Shown here piece after piece: positions 38,336-62,496 of a DNA stretch of 64,000 nt. The notes under the pieces are model-generated. The model was not told the origin of the DNA. It saw only the letters and a program-made list of their open reading frames with translations, and made no database searches. Position numbers and translations under genes: made by a program. The DNA is taken from assembly GCA_943735955.1 (NCBI GenBank), contig OX030956.1, forward strand, positions 9,042,445 through 9,106,444. Reading direction: 5' to 3'. Origin of the DNA: Piscicola geometra (lineage: Eukaryota; Annelida; Clitellata; Hirudinida; Piscicolidae). Numbering within the stretch: position 1 is the stretch's first letter; each line of letters opens with the position of its first letter.

Positions 38336-40085
38336 ATCAATCAATCAATCAATCAAATAGATTTCTATAGCGCTCTTCTTCAAATTCAAAAGCGCTCGTA
38401 AATAAATTTGTTAAACAGATATGTCTTCAGATCCTTACGAAAAGTAAATAATGATTTAGAAGTAGTTAAATAAGGAGGTAATGACTTGTAGTTTGTAGGA
38501 TATCTATGGTTCCAAATATATGGACCTGCATAATGGAAAGAACGTTTAGCAAAAGAGTTATTAATGGAAGGGATGAAATAATGATTTTGAGTGGATGATC
38601 TAAAATTACTTCTATGAGGGTGAGATATTAATGATTTAAGGTATATTGGGGATACTGAGGAGTTTTTTAATTTAAACATAAAAACACAGATTTTAAATAT
38701 AATCCTAAATTTGATGGGGAGCCAATGTAATAAGATGAGAGAGGTTGAAATGTGGTGATAAATAAGAGTACGACTAACGACTCTAGCTACATAATTAAAT
38801 ACTTTATTTAATTGTTTTAAAGTAGATTCAGGTAAATTATAATAGAGTGAGTTACAATAGTCAATTCGAGATAAAACAAGTGCAAAGACTAGCATCTTTA
38901 AATAAGGGTCATCTAAGTAAGGTAATAATTGTCTGATACGTCTGAGATGAAAATAGCAAGATTTAGTGACTGATAGAACTTGGTTTGATAAGGTTAATTT
39001 TGAGTCAAAAATAAATCCTAAGCTACGAATATGATTAGATGGAACAATAGTATGAGTGGAAAAATTACATGGACCATTAATTAGTTTACCATTTTTATCA
39101 AAAAATAAAAGTTCCAACTTTAGTGGATTCAATTTTAAAGACATTGAGCTAGACCAGTTTTCAATAGATAATAGACATGAAGATATAGATGACATAACAG
39201 TATTATATGATGATGTATCGAAGCTGACATATAACTGCAAATCGTCAGCATAGGATAGGGAATTGAGAGAATGAGAGGAGATGATAGAAGATAATTCAGA
39301 GACGTATAGAATAAAGAACAAAGGACCAAGAATAGAACCTTGAGGAATACCATATGAGTAAGTAGATGGGGTAGAAGTACAGTGTTTTAAAGAAAAATAA
39401 ACAGATCTATTAGATAAATATGACTTAATCCATAAAAACGAAGAATCCTTAATATTGAACTTATTTTTTAGTAATAGTAGTAATAAAGAGTGGTCTACAT
39501 TATCAAAAGCGGCCGAATAATCTAAGCAAATAAGTACAGAACATTTTTTATTATCAAAGGCGTAAATAAGATCATTATAGAGTTTTAAGAGGGACGATTC
39601 ACAGTTATGACCTAAACGAAAACCAGATTGTAAATAAGGGATAAGGGAGTTAACATTTAAATATGAGTAGATTTGTTGATAAACTACTTTTTCTATTATT
39701 TTAGATATGAATGATAGATTAAAAATAGGTCTATAGTTAGAAATTTCTACCTGGTATGATAACATAAGCTTTATATAAAGTCGGAAATTTAGATGTAGAG
39801 AGAGACAGATTAACAATGAAAAGAACTATAAGGTAAAAAATATCAGACAATTCTTTAATCAAATGAGTTGGAATTATGTCAAGAGAACAGGTCGATGTAG
39901 ACATCGAATTAATAATTAAGAACAGGTCAGGTAGAGAAATTGAAGAAAAACTGACAAAATTAAATTCACTACTGTTAATATAATTATAAGGGCTAGGAAT
40001 AGAGGTATTAGAGTTAAAATTAGACCTTATTGTTTCTACTTTACTTGTTATGTACTTATGATAATCTTGAGAAGAGAAACTGTTT
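38336..40085 (-). mobile_element. CR1/L2-like LINE with long intact RT frame
   Basis: The open frame 39816-38386 (476 aa) covers nearly the whole reverse transcriptase: NYRPIFNLSFISKIIEKVVY, QSGFRLGHNCESSLLKLYND, CLDYSAAFDNVDHSLL, GIPQGSILGPLFFILYVSEL and the catalytic box LSYADDLQLY. It continues with LVLSRIDYCNSLYYNLPEST, LHWLPIKFRI and a C-terminal TFRKDLKTYLFNKFIYERF. The frame further 5' (39820-40080, SCSLDIIPTHLIKELSD) is still recognisable but broken. No endonuclease is visible. It ends with the AGCGCTC hairpin and (TGAT)n tail at 38336-38402. It is the best preserved LINE in the window, but 5'-truncated. Confidence 0.93.
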
Positions 40086-40087
40086 CG

Positions 40088-40220
40088 TACGTTAGGCTAC
40101 ATTTAGCCTGTTTCGACGAGTAAATTTTTAATTTCACTATTAATAAGTTTTTATAATCATATTTATTCACAAAATTAAAATTAAAATAAATATAAAAAAT
40201 CGCGACGAGTTCAATGCATA
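40088..40220. repeat. AGCCTGTTTCGACGAGT module, right of the LINE
   Basis: GGCTACATTTAGCCTGTTTC, GACGAGTAAATTTTTAATTT and CGCGACGAGTTCAATGCATA occur here. The last motif also occurs at 22895 in reverse orientation. Confidence 0.75.
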
Positions 40221-40506
40221 CTTTCCATTCAACATTATCAGTCAATGATTTTTATATTTAAATTACAACTTGGATTCAAAATATTTAGTTCTTTGTTCAA
40301 AAGTTAATTCATTCAAAATTATAGTTAATATGTTTCCCTCAAGCACAACTGAGAATAGGTGAATTGGATAAGAGTTGAATATGTGATTTGAAATAGAAAT
40401 AAACTCAAATGAATTTTACCGAACAGCTGTTGCTTTTGGAAAATGCTGTTAAAGTTAGTTAACATTAGAATTTTATACATATTAAACAGTCTAGATACAT
40501 TCAAAA

Positions 40507-45676
<5,170 letters not shown>

Positions 45677-46671
45677 ATTATATATACCAATAATAATATT
45701 AAAATATTAATAACTTATCTTAAAACTTGATGTTATAAGCTATTTAGGGCTCTAAATGTTATTTAATAGAAGTTGGTTATTCCACGTTTGGTTGCTCAAA
45801 ACAGACTTTATCTAGGTTTTCGGTTTTTACATCGCCAAATTTTGAGTCTCATCACTTCTTCAGTTAAAACATTTCGAATTTTAAAATTCTCCAATTGAAT
45901 CTTTAAAAAGTAAATCGACTTCAAATGCAATGACATGAGCTACAAAGCGAGTTTATATTGGTTAACTTCGTTTAGCACGCTGAATGCTAACACACATCTT
46001 TTCTATAAGCTATTAGTGTTTCTAGCACATAATAATATTTTTTATTATTTAAACTTGTGAAAAAACTTTTTTATTAGAATTTGTGAGAATATAGAACCAT
46101 CATCTACAAAAAAGCTTACAGCTTGGAGATGGACAGATACAATTTTTCAAGGCTTCAAGGCAGCGGCTAAACTAAACTGCAGTAAATGGTGATAGTTAAA
46201 TCTAAAGTGGAGCAGAAAAAAAACTCTCAAAAAGAGCGAAAAAGACTTGAACTGTTGAAGGTGGCTTTTCAATGAAAATAAAAGTTGATTAATTTTAAAA
46301 AACTCAATAAAATTTAAAACATGTTTGCTTTTTATTTAATTTTTTTAAAAATTTCACTTTTTATATATTTTTAAATCTCAGACGGGAGGGGGTTATTTCC
46401 AAGGCTCAGAGTTGAATTTATTTTATTTTAAGTCATAATCATGTTCTAAGTCAACTCTGATGTTTTTTAAATGATGATTGTCTCTCCTCCTCTATTCATA
46501 GTTTATATCACGGATTTAATGTTGTTTTCAGAATTCGTACAGAGTCGGTAACATTACTAAAACAACTAATAAACAACTAATACAACACCTGCAACCACTG
46601 TGTAGAGGATGTGGCGACATAGAATGAAAGAGTAACATTCAACTATGTTACATTGCGTTTTTTAAATGAAT
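45677..46671. other. Convergent intergenic region
   Basis: It lies between the stop of the ARM-TIR-SAM gene (plus) and COG2 (minus). AATAAT/AATTAT sequences occur near 45690, but no canonical AATAAA lies close to the stop codon. The rest is AT-rich with no gene. Confidence 0.4.
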
Positions 46672-47410
46672 TGCAGTCGATTCACCCCTTAACCGATTCA
46701 CCCCATAACCGATTCACCCCATAACCAATTCACCCCTCAACCTATTCACCCTTCAAAATAGTTAAAAACTGACTTTTTCAGATATATTTGTTTACATTTT
46801 TTTTAATAAATACAAAATAGATAAAAACGGACTTTAAATATTATAACTATGAAATATATTAAACTATCAAATATAAATTAAATTTAAAATATGAATAAAT
46901 TTAATTAAATAATAAATAAAATTTATCATTTATTTTATCATTAAAAATTTATTTTATCATTAAAAATTTATTTTATCATTAAAAATTTATTTTATCATTA
47001 AAAATTTATTTTATCATTTTTCATTTATTTTATCATTTTTCATTTATTTTATCATTTTTCATTTATTTTTTCATTTTTCATTTATTTTTCCATTTTTCAT
47101 TTATTTTATCATTTTTCATTTATTTTATCATTTTTCATTTATTTTATCATTTTTCATTTATTTTATCAATTTTTTACATTTATTTAATTGTTTAAAAATA
47201 GTTTTTCATTTATTAAAAAAAATAATATAGTCTTTGAATTTTAAAATAATTTTGTTATTTTTAGATAATTTATAATTTTATTTCAGCAAAACACCTATAA
47301 AAAATAAAGTCCGTTTTAAACTATTTTGAGAGGTGAATCGGTTAAAGGGTGAATCGGTTATAGGGTGAATCGGTTATAGGGTGAATCGGTTAAGGGGTGA
47401 ATCGACTGCA
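46672..47410. mobile_element. Inverted-repeat element built from GTGAATCGGTTA units
   Basis: The left end TGCAGTCGATTCACCCCTTA, with further ACCGATTCACCCC units, is mirrored by the right end, where GGTGAATCGGTTA units run into GGGGTGAATCGACTGCA. The inverted repeat continues inward through CTTCAAAATAGTTAAAAACT (46751) and its counterpart at 47300-47330, about 120 bp in all. The core is a 19-bp minisatellite (CATTTATTTTATCATTTTT, 46910-47170). There is no coding content. It ends 22 bp beyond the COG2 stop codon. Confidence 0.85.
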
Positions 47411-47432
47411 TCCCGTTTATAAATGCTTGTGC

Positions 47433-54775
<7,343 letters not shown>

Positions 54776-55600
54776 TTTTGAAAAACTTCTAATTAATTAA
54801 TTGAAATATAAGCTCAAATTTTTATCATTTAATTTTCATTTAAAGCTTAAATTTTAAGCTTTCTATTTCCCATTCCCTACAGTATATTTCGGGCGTTTAC
54901 GCCGAATCTGAATTTCTACAGCGCTCTTGTTTATGTCAAAGAAATTTATTTGATTGATTGAATCACCACTGGCTAAATAGATATGACAATATCAACAACG
55001 TACGGACCACATTACAAACATCTTTAAGGTCCTTTCATTGAAAGAACGGACAAATATAAAAATAATTCACTGAAAGTATATTAAAAATGTTCAAAAAAAT
55101 AAATTAATATAAAAAACTTTAAATATTAAAAAAATAGTTAAATAATTATAGGAAAAATAAAATTAACAAATTTCACTGAAAGTATATTAAAAATGTTCAA
55201 AATAATATAAAAAAATGTTTAAAAATTAAATTAATATGAAAAAATGTAAAATAATTTTTTTAAAATTGTTAAGTAATTATTTGAAATATATAATTTGAAA
55301 AAATAAAATTTACTAAATAAAATTATTTACATAAATTTTTTAAAGACATTTTTTTTGGTCCCTTCAATGATTTATAAATATTAGTCTCTGTCTTTGGCTT
55401 CCCATCTTATCGCATTGCGGCCTCTATTTGCATCTTGAGAATTCATGATCAGTCAATTACTTTTATTCAGTCTGAGTACACGCTATTGTCAATGACACTT
55501 TCCATCCTCATTTTTCCACCACAAAACCACCAATAATTTACATTTCTATGTTGTGAGTATAGATCATATCCGCCAAAGTGGTGCAGACGGTAATTGGGCC
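54776..55600. other. COG2 5' flank
   Basis: Strongly AT-rich upstream region of COG2, holding a LINE 3' tail (54918-54962) and a duplicated TTTCACTGAAAGTATATTAA segment (55067 and 55171). No core promoter motif stands out and no gene was seen. Confidence 0.4.
54918..54962 (+). mobile_element. CR1/L2-like LINE 3' tail remnant
   Basis: CAGCGCTCTTGTTTATGTCA then AATTTATTTGATTGATTGAA. It lies about 150 bp upstream of the COG2 start codon. Confidence 0.65.
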
Positions 55601-55604
55601 ACAG

Positions 55605-55800
55605 TAACTAGTAGTGTTATTTTCGTAACGAAAACGAAAACGAAAATTCTGAATAATCGTTCCACGAAAACGAAAATAAAAACTAAATTTATTTTCAAAA
55701 CGAAAACGAAAATAAAAACTATAATTATTTCCAAAACGAAACTGAAACAAAAACTATAATTATTTTCAAAACGAAAATTAAATAAATTTTTATGATATGC
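55605..55800. repeat. ACGAAAACGAAAATAAAAACT tandem-like repeat
   Basis: Repeats of AAAACGAAAACGAAAATAAA with variable spacing follow GTAACTAGTAGTGTTATTTT. They look like the subterminal array of a further transposon. Short open frames here (KTKTKIKT) are repeat artefacts. Confidence 0.7.
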
Positions 55801-55853
55801 CATAATATGCAAATGAATAACTTTTATAAAAAATATATGTCTTTGTTATAAAC

Positions 55854-56595
55854 TAGAGACCGACCGAAATTCGGTTCGGTTTCGGTTTCGGCGCCGAAAT
55901 TGCTAATTTTCTTAGTTTCAGCAATTTTTCGGTTTCGGCCGAAAATAATTTTGTTATTTCGGCTCAATTTCGGTTTCGGCCGAAATGGATCTCATATTTG
56001 CCGAAAAACCGAAATTATGTAGTTTATCTGATATATTTGTATTTTCAATCGAACTATTAAGTTCGGATTCGATTCTCTATTAGATATCTATTAGTTATCG
56101 TGGTTGATTGATTTATGGGTGACATAAGACTAATTGTTCGAATAACATATACAAGCATGTGGAATTCTAATTATCCATTCATTGTAAAACACTATATATA
56201 AGTCGAAAGAACGAGAAGATTTGGCTTCGATTAATTAATTTAAAAATAAATTGTGTGAATGTTATTGAATCCTATTTGGAAGTCTTTTTTAAAAATGTCA
56301 GTCTGACCAAAGCAAAGCTTGTCAACAACAACAAAATTTTGTTGTTGAAAAACTTTGTTTTTTGGCTTAAAATATGCGCTAGTTTGGATTTACTTATTAA
56401 ACTGGCATTGTCATCGTTAAATACTATTTTTCAATTTTAATAAAAGTTGGAAAAAACGTCGGTTTCGGCTTCGGTTTCGGTCGGAAATCTGATTACAATT
56501 TCGGTTTAATTTCGGTTTCGGCCGAAAATGGGATTTTAATTTCGGCTTAATTTCGGTTTCGGCCGAAAAAAAATATCTGTTTCGGTCGGTCTCTA
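55854..56595. mobile_element. Non-autonomous hAT-like element, 8-bp TSD
   Basis: Ends TAGAGACCGACCGAAATTCG (left) and TTTCGGTCGGTCTCTA (right) are inverted repeats flanked by TTATAAAC on both sides (55846-55853 and 56596-56603). Subterminal regions are filled with GGTTTCGGCCGAAA repeats. The 400-bp core has no transposase domain, only short AT-rich open frames. Confidence 0.9.
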
Positions 56596-56783
56596 TTATA
56601 AACATTATCTTTGGGCTTTATGAAAGTAGCGCCATTTATAAAAAGGCTATTTTATTACCGCTTCGCTTTATCAATAAAATTATCACTTATTTTAATCATA
56701 GATTTGTTGTTATATTTCAAATTTGTTATTAATCAATAATTTACGTAATCAATTGTTCGAAAAGACAGTGTGTTATTAAAACT

Positions 56784-56927
<144 letters not shown>

Positions 56928-57381
56928 AGATCACCGCCTCTGACCTTTATGCATATTTATAATGATAAAAGCGAAATTCAAAGCAAGCCCATTTTCATTG
57001 CAGCATTTTTTAATCTGTTGGTTGAAATACTAACAATATATTCAAGGTAAACCAAACTCAGTTTTATCATATAAAATTTATTGTGAATCTAAATTTAGGA
57101 TAACGTAGAGTAAAAAAAATATAAACATTTATAAAGCATGCCATCACAATAAAAAGTTTATTTTTTACATTCTATCTTTGTTTATTTGAGTTCTTACTCT
57201 AAATCTTTTTGATTTGTTGCTGATTTTGCCTCATAATCTTGGTTTTGTTGCTTAGTTAGATTTTTGCACATACAATTGAATAATCGGCGAACCATAAGAT
57301 GCACGGTTTGGTGTCCCTGCTCACAACGGTGGTTCACAAGTGCAGGCATAAAAAATGAAATAGAAGATTTTTGGTATATTT

Positions 57382-58113
57382 TCAGGCTTGCTTCTTGGCT
57401 AAAGTGAGCTTTAATTGCGCTTTTATGAATTCTAACAATGTTGTATAGTCAATCAGATTGGCCTTTTCTATGATTATTTCCAATAATCGATTAATGTTAT
57501 TTACAATGGAACAAACTCCCTCCTCACACAGTTCCTTCTCATCATCAATGCTTTTCACATAAGCCAATAGATTAGAAAATTTTGTCCCGCAATCTTTTGA
57601 TAAAAAATGTTTATATTTTGATAGCCCGATTTCAATGGCAGTCTGTACAACATATTTATGAGCAATAACACTTAAATCACTGGCCACAGTAATTGAAGAA
57701 GTTATGCAAAGGGTTCTTTCGTATTATTATTATTAACAAGCAGGTATGAAATATGAGTATTTTTGTAAATACACACATAATCCTCAAGAATGAAAATCTT
57801 TGGAATCTTATCAGCAAAATCATTGAAACAAGTTATTTTTTCTTTTCCCTTTGCATGAGCTTCTGCAACAACATTTTTTTCATTGACTAAAAGCATTCGA
57901 GATGCAACGGAAGTGCGGACAGATCTAGACGGCGTCTTTGGATTGCTTAGATAAGCTGGACAACTGGGTAACTTGCTAGGAACATTATTTGGTTTCAAAC
58001 GCTTCAAGCCTAAATCAATAGATTTGCTTTTACGCTGAGTCACATTTGAATCAACTCGATCTATCTGTATATCTTCATCTAGAAAATGTAACTCACACAC
58101 TCGATGATTTATG
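57382..58113 (-). pseudogene. THAP-domain transposase-like relic
   Basis: From about 58110 downward the frame reads RVCELHFLDEDIQ (the C..H half of a THAP zinc finger with its typical LHF), then LKRLKPNNVPSKLPSCPAYL, the THAP C-terminal AVPS-like box. A serine/basic stretch (TPSRSVRTSVASRMLL) follows. This frame stops at 57702. A second frame, 57687-57382, encodes a helical peptide (VVQTAIEIGLSKYKHFLSKD, LLEIIIEKANLIDYTTLLEF). The first half of the finger is missing, and a splice or frameshift separates the halves. P-type transposase origin is plausible but no catalytic motif is visible. Confidence 0.6.
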
Positions 58114-58730
58114 CCATATTATGCCATATAAATTTTATGGTCGAATGGAAATTTTCCAGGGATAAAAAACGAATCCACTTGTTCTATAAAACAGAATCGT
58201 TTAACGCCAATCTAAAAAGTTTTAATTCTGCGTCACTTCTATTTGATTTATAACCGGTTTTACAACCCGGCGCGCAACATTTATTAACCTTTTTAATTTG
58301 GGATACTTTGGAAACCGTACTCGGAAGCATAGACAGAGCAATATAAAAACAGCTGATGGCAAAGTTTATTTATTTCTTGAATCAGCTGATGTTTGGTTTC
58401 TAACAATAACAAGAAGCGGCCATATTATTTTAGATTTCGGCAAACTATCCGAGGCGAGATATATCGTAAAATGAACAATAACTTAGACTTCTTTTACTTC
58501 TTTTTTTACATGTTTTGTGAGGGGGCCGTGAATTGCTTATAGATTATGACGTAAAAACGGTACAAAAATGTGTTTTTTTTATTTTAAAACAGGTATAACT
58601 TTTTTTTTAGCAAAAAAATTAAAATTTGGTTAACGTATTTAAAATCAGTAAATCAAAATCTACAATTCGAGCTTTTCAATTTTAAAAAATGAACAAGTTT
58701 TAAAAATCGATTGGGGTTGCTAATGTAATG
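58114..58730. other. Flank of the THAP relic
   Basis: It contains the GCGGCCATATT...CGAGATATATCG segment (58425-58475) shared with 21930-22030 and otherwise AT-rich non-coding sequence. Confidence 0.4.
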
Positions 58731-58806
58731 TTCACCGCTACCATTATAAACCTCTATTAGCCTAATAGAAGTATATAATGGTAGAGGTGAACCATTACAT
58801 GCATTG
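58731..58806. repeat. Perfect-looking hairpin, ~34-bp arms
   Basis: AATGTTCACCGCTACCATTA ... CCTCTATTAG is followed at once by CTAATAGAAG ... TAATGGTAGAGGTGAACCAT. The arms pair with few mismatches and almost no loop. Function unknown; it may be a small MITE or an RNA hairpin. Confidence 0.7.
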
Positions 58807-59579
58807 TGGTCAAAGACTAATAATTAGTATTAGGATAGTGACATTTTTAAAAAAAAGTAAATTTTGATAATTATTTACACAAATATATGAAAATGTTATA
58901 AAAAATCCCTATAACTCAAAAATAGTAATTTTTATTGAAAACATTGTTTAAATATGCGATGGGGCGATGGGGACGAATTTCTTTTTTCGATTGGTGTTTA
59001 AAGGTTAGCTAAATTTAAATAAACTTTACCTTATTGGGTGGGGAGCATAATCATCGATTTCAAAACGTTCACTTAGGACATGATTAACACTAGCAATACA
59101 AGAAGTTTGACACAAAAATTAATTTTTTAATGTCAAAAAACCTCCCTCCCCCACCCGCGATTGATAAAAAAACACACAAAATGGAAGATGTTAAACCTTT
59201 TATTCACTAGAAAAACACATTTTTTCATACTTTTTGGTTTTTATATATATTTTTATCTTTCTTGGTTGATACTTCCATTTTTAAACATTTTTTTAACTTA
59301 TTGATTTTCAGTGAAACGATCATTTTTTGATTTTAACAGGCATACAAGTTTAAGTCTTTTTCGCTTCTTTCTATAAACCAGATTTTTTTAATTTTTGCTT
59401 TTAAAAAACTTCGTTTCTTTTTCTTTACTCTAGTTAAGTTTTGACTGTTTTTTGTTTGTTTGACCCGTTGCTTTGAAGCCTCCGAAAGACGAGATCTGTC
59501 CATCTCTAGGCTGCTGGTTCTTTTATAGGATGATGGATCTACTGACTGCATTTAATTCACTAGTTTCTTTAGTCTATGG

Positions 59580-59690
59580 TTCAACTTACCAGACTGCTTT
59601 CCTTTCTAAGGTTGTGAACAAGAGTGTCATCAATTTCAGAAGCCTGCTCACTGATTGGGTACTTCATAGGTAAGGCCTCTTTGTCCGAGT
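59580..59690 (-). repeat. Repeated coding-like segment (MKYPISEQASEIDDTLVHNL)
   Basis: The minus strand encodes DSDKEALPMKYPISEQASEI followed by DDTLVHNL. An almost identical segment is on the plus strand at 15945-16010. Its presence in two places marks it as a transposon-derived exon of unknown family. Confidence 0.6.
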
Positions 59691-62143
59691 CTTTCTTTTG
59701 CCCATCTAAAACCGTATTGAGAAGAGGCTGCATAATAAAAATTAATTTATAGACTTACTCCAAATGCTCAACTGCTGCTTCTGACACCAAATGCACATCC
59801 AAGCCGAAAAACACCACCAGAGCAACTTGAAATAGGGAGGTTCCATAACTACACTTACTAGACAGCCTAGGCGATTGTTTATCTGTGGGTTTTTGCTTGA
59901 GAACTCAGTGAGATCGTTAAAGTGGTGAATAAGAATTGTTGTTGCCTTGGAAAAAACCGAATTTGTTGTTTTCTTAAAAAGAACAGCCCACTGGATACCA
60001 TTATTTACTCATGATAGAGGAGAAACGGTTCCAGGGTTTAGCTGAGCTCGGGAGCCACCAGCTGAAGAAACATGTCAAGTGCATGTCCAACTACACTTTT
60101 ATTTTTTCTATAAACGTTTATTTTCACGTTAAAATTTTGTAAAACCTGATATATTCTTATATCCGTTTCAATCAATTGCAGAACTTTATTCATGCCACTG
60201 CTTAAGCCCAGTGTAGTGTGGGCGGCAAAAATATTCTTTTTAATATAATATTATTTTAAGTATTATATTAAGTAACCTTAATATCGTAAAATTTGAGTAA
60301 ATTAAATTATCTAATGATTTTTTTTACATAAAAACGCTGAGACTTAGGCCTAAATCTTCGATTTAGTTTTTTGGGTGTGGGGGTTTTCATTAAGTCTCAA
60401 CTTCCAACATTAAATATTCATGAAATAACCTATTGAACCATATTCCAAGTGGACGTAAAGAATTTCCAATTTTTCGCCTACTTATGCCCCCCTACCTTAT
60501 GCTCAACACCAAGAAAATTTCGCTATATTCATACTTCTTATCTTTTGTTATATTGAAAATAGATTTTTAAGAGTTTGGATATTCATGTCGGAATTTTATA
60601 TAACTTGGAACAAAAGTGTTTTCTGATTTTTTTGGTTAGACAACACAAGTGAGCAGATTAGGGACAAAATAGACCTTGGACGAAATATAAATTAACAAAA
60701 ATCTAAGAAATATACCTTATAAATAGACCTTAACCCTAACTCTAATCTTCAAGTGGTCTCGAAGCCCGTCCGGGTTTACGCCACGTTAATAATACTCGTC
60801 GTTGTATTGTATTGTATTGTATTCACCTTAGCTTCAACCCAAGGTCTAATATGTTAAGATATATTTTAAAAGATCTATTTCGTAAAAGGTTAATTTCGTC
60901 GTATGCTCAATTAAAAGCCTGTGTTAAAGCAACTCCCGGTCAGGTGAACCGTTTGCCACATCTGTTAGCCCACTTCTGACTAACAACATAATCTTCGTCT
61001 TAGTCCCATGTGTCAGGACTTTTTTAAGCAATCAATCAATCAATCAAATTAACTTCTGTAGCGCTCTTTCCTCAAATTCAAGAGCGCTTGAGGTATTTCT
61101 GAATAGGTTCTTAGTGTATTCTGATACAAAGTCCTATTACCTTATTTGAAGTAGAGCAAGATGGAAGACAAGGCGAGATGGATGATCTGCTAGGGTTTCT
61201 TCACGAGCTGTAACCATGGATGATTTTATCTCTGCTGACACTTTAGGGGCAACATATGCTAACCAACTAGAATTTTACTTTAGTACCACAAGGGTTAACT
61301 GAAGGACTTAATTGCAGACTCACCTACACCTTCGTGAATCTTCTTTTAGCTTTCTAAGTAACGAAGATTTACATAAATTATTGAGAGAGATGCACCACTC
61401 ACACATGTGAATCAGGCTTTGAGCTTAACTTTAAGAATGAAAGTGTTAAAGAAACCGAGTGATGGCAAATCTTGTGCAGTCAACAAAAACTTTGAAGAAA
61501 CAAGAATATTTTGAGACAGCTTTGTGAAACGTCGCAAGATAATTTTTTTATATCAGCTTTGACCTCTTCTCTAAGAAACAGAACGACATCTAGATTAGCT
61601 CCTGATATTCATCTCCGGACTGAAACTCTGCTAACTGCTACTGAATGTATCAGATCATCACGAATTGGATTGAGAATGGATGCAAAAGAATCAACCTGCA
61701 GTCCAGAGACGAGTCGATTGAAGGCCAAGATGTTGAAGATTTTTGGAACAGCTTTATATTTGATTACTGGATCAATACGAAAAAAACTTTTGCTACAACA
61801 AGCTATACAATGTGATGCCTACAATTTAATCTGGCTCCCGCTTGACCTGATCTTCACCAAGATTGTGCTTTGAAAAGCCTGCTGCTTGCTGAAAGTTGAA
61901 GAGTTGTAAGCAGATTCACTGCTCAAAGGGGCCTCATCCGAGAGACAGTCCATTGAAGTTTTTGTAAAAAGACCTATACGAAGCTGATGCTACTTGAATC
62001 TTATACGTTTTCTAGTGTTTCATTTTTATGAAAAAATTAATTTGACAATTTTATACAAAAATAGTTTGTAACTTCTGGACTAGTTACTAAATGAAGTGAA
62101 TGAAAAAAGATCCGTAATAAATTAAAACTAAAATAATTTCGTG
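59691..62143. other. Repeat relics, no convincing gene
   Basis: At 60655-60770 is GATTAGGGACAAAATAGACC, similar to 43914-43960. CCGTCCGGGTTTACGCCACG (60767) resembles 23085. A LINE 3' tail lies at 61027-61088 (minus). At 61200-61870 there is weak coding-like sequence (plus, LRMDAKESTCSPETSRLKAK) that I cannot assign. Confidence 0.4.
61027..61090 (-). mobile_element. CR1/L2-like LINE 3' tail remnant
   Basis: CAATCAATCAATCAAATTAA, TTCTGTAGCGCTC and ATTCAAGAGCGCTTGAGG: reverse complement of the hairpin-plus-(TGAT)n terminus, without coding sequence. Confidence 0.8.
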
Positions 62144-62496
62144 ATGGCGAAGAAAAACCTGGCCAGCAAGAACGAGCATGATATAATTGACGAGCCTTCG
62201 AGGCGTGTGCACGATGACGATGATGATATCAACACAAACCCAACACCAATAACAAAGTTCTATAAATACGAACTCGAGGAAGTTGCAAGGGAGTAGAATG
62301 GGTGGTATAGAGGTGAGGGTGAAAGACAGAGTGGAGAGAAAGAAAAGAGTGAGTGTAAAAAAATGAATTTAGAAAAAGAGTGAATGTAGAAAAGTAGTAT
62401 GAAGCGAGTGAAGCCTTGAAGCAGTTTCCAGTGATGGAGCTTATTCAAGAAAGAGGCATCCAGGCAGATCATTGCGATGACTTCTTTACTGCTTGA
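62144..62496 (+). CDS. Small two-exon hypothetical protein, 78 aa
   Basis: Exon 1, 62144-62281, starts MAKKNLASKNEHDIIDEPSR, continues with an acidic VHDDDDDIN and ends FYKYELEE before gttgca. Exon 2, 62398-62496, begins after TAG and reads YEASEALKQFPVMELIQERG then IQADHCDDFFTA and TGA. The phase is 0/0, and codon composition is clearly richer in GC than the surroundings. The protein is hydrophilic and helical with no signal peptide or membrane segment. I do not recognise the family. The intron (116 nt) is AG-rich. Confidence 0.6.

Noticed and set aside
55553..55812. Frames with KTKIKT or FRFRFE repeats
   Set aside because: They translate the ACGAAAAC subterminal-type array on both strands, not a gene.
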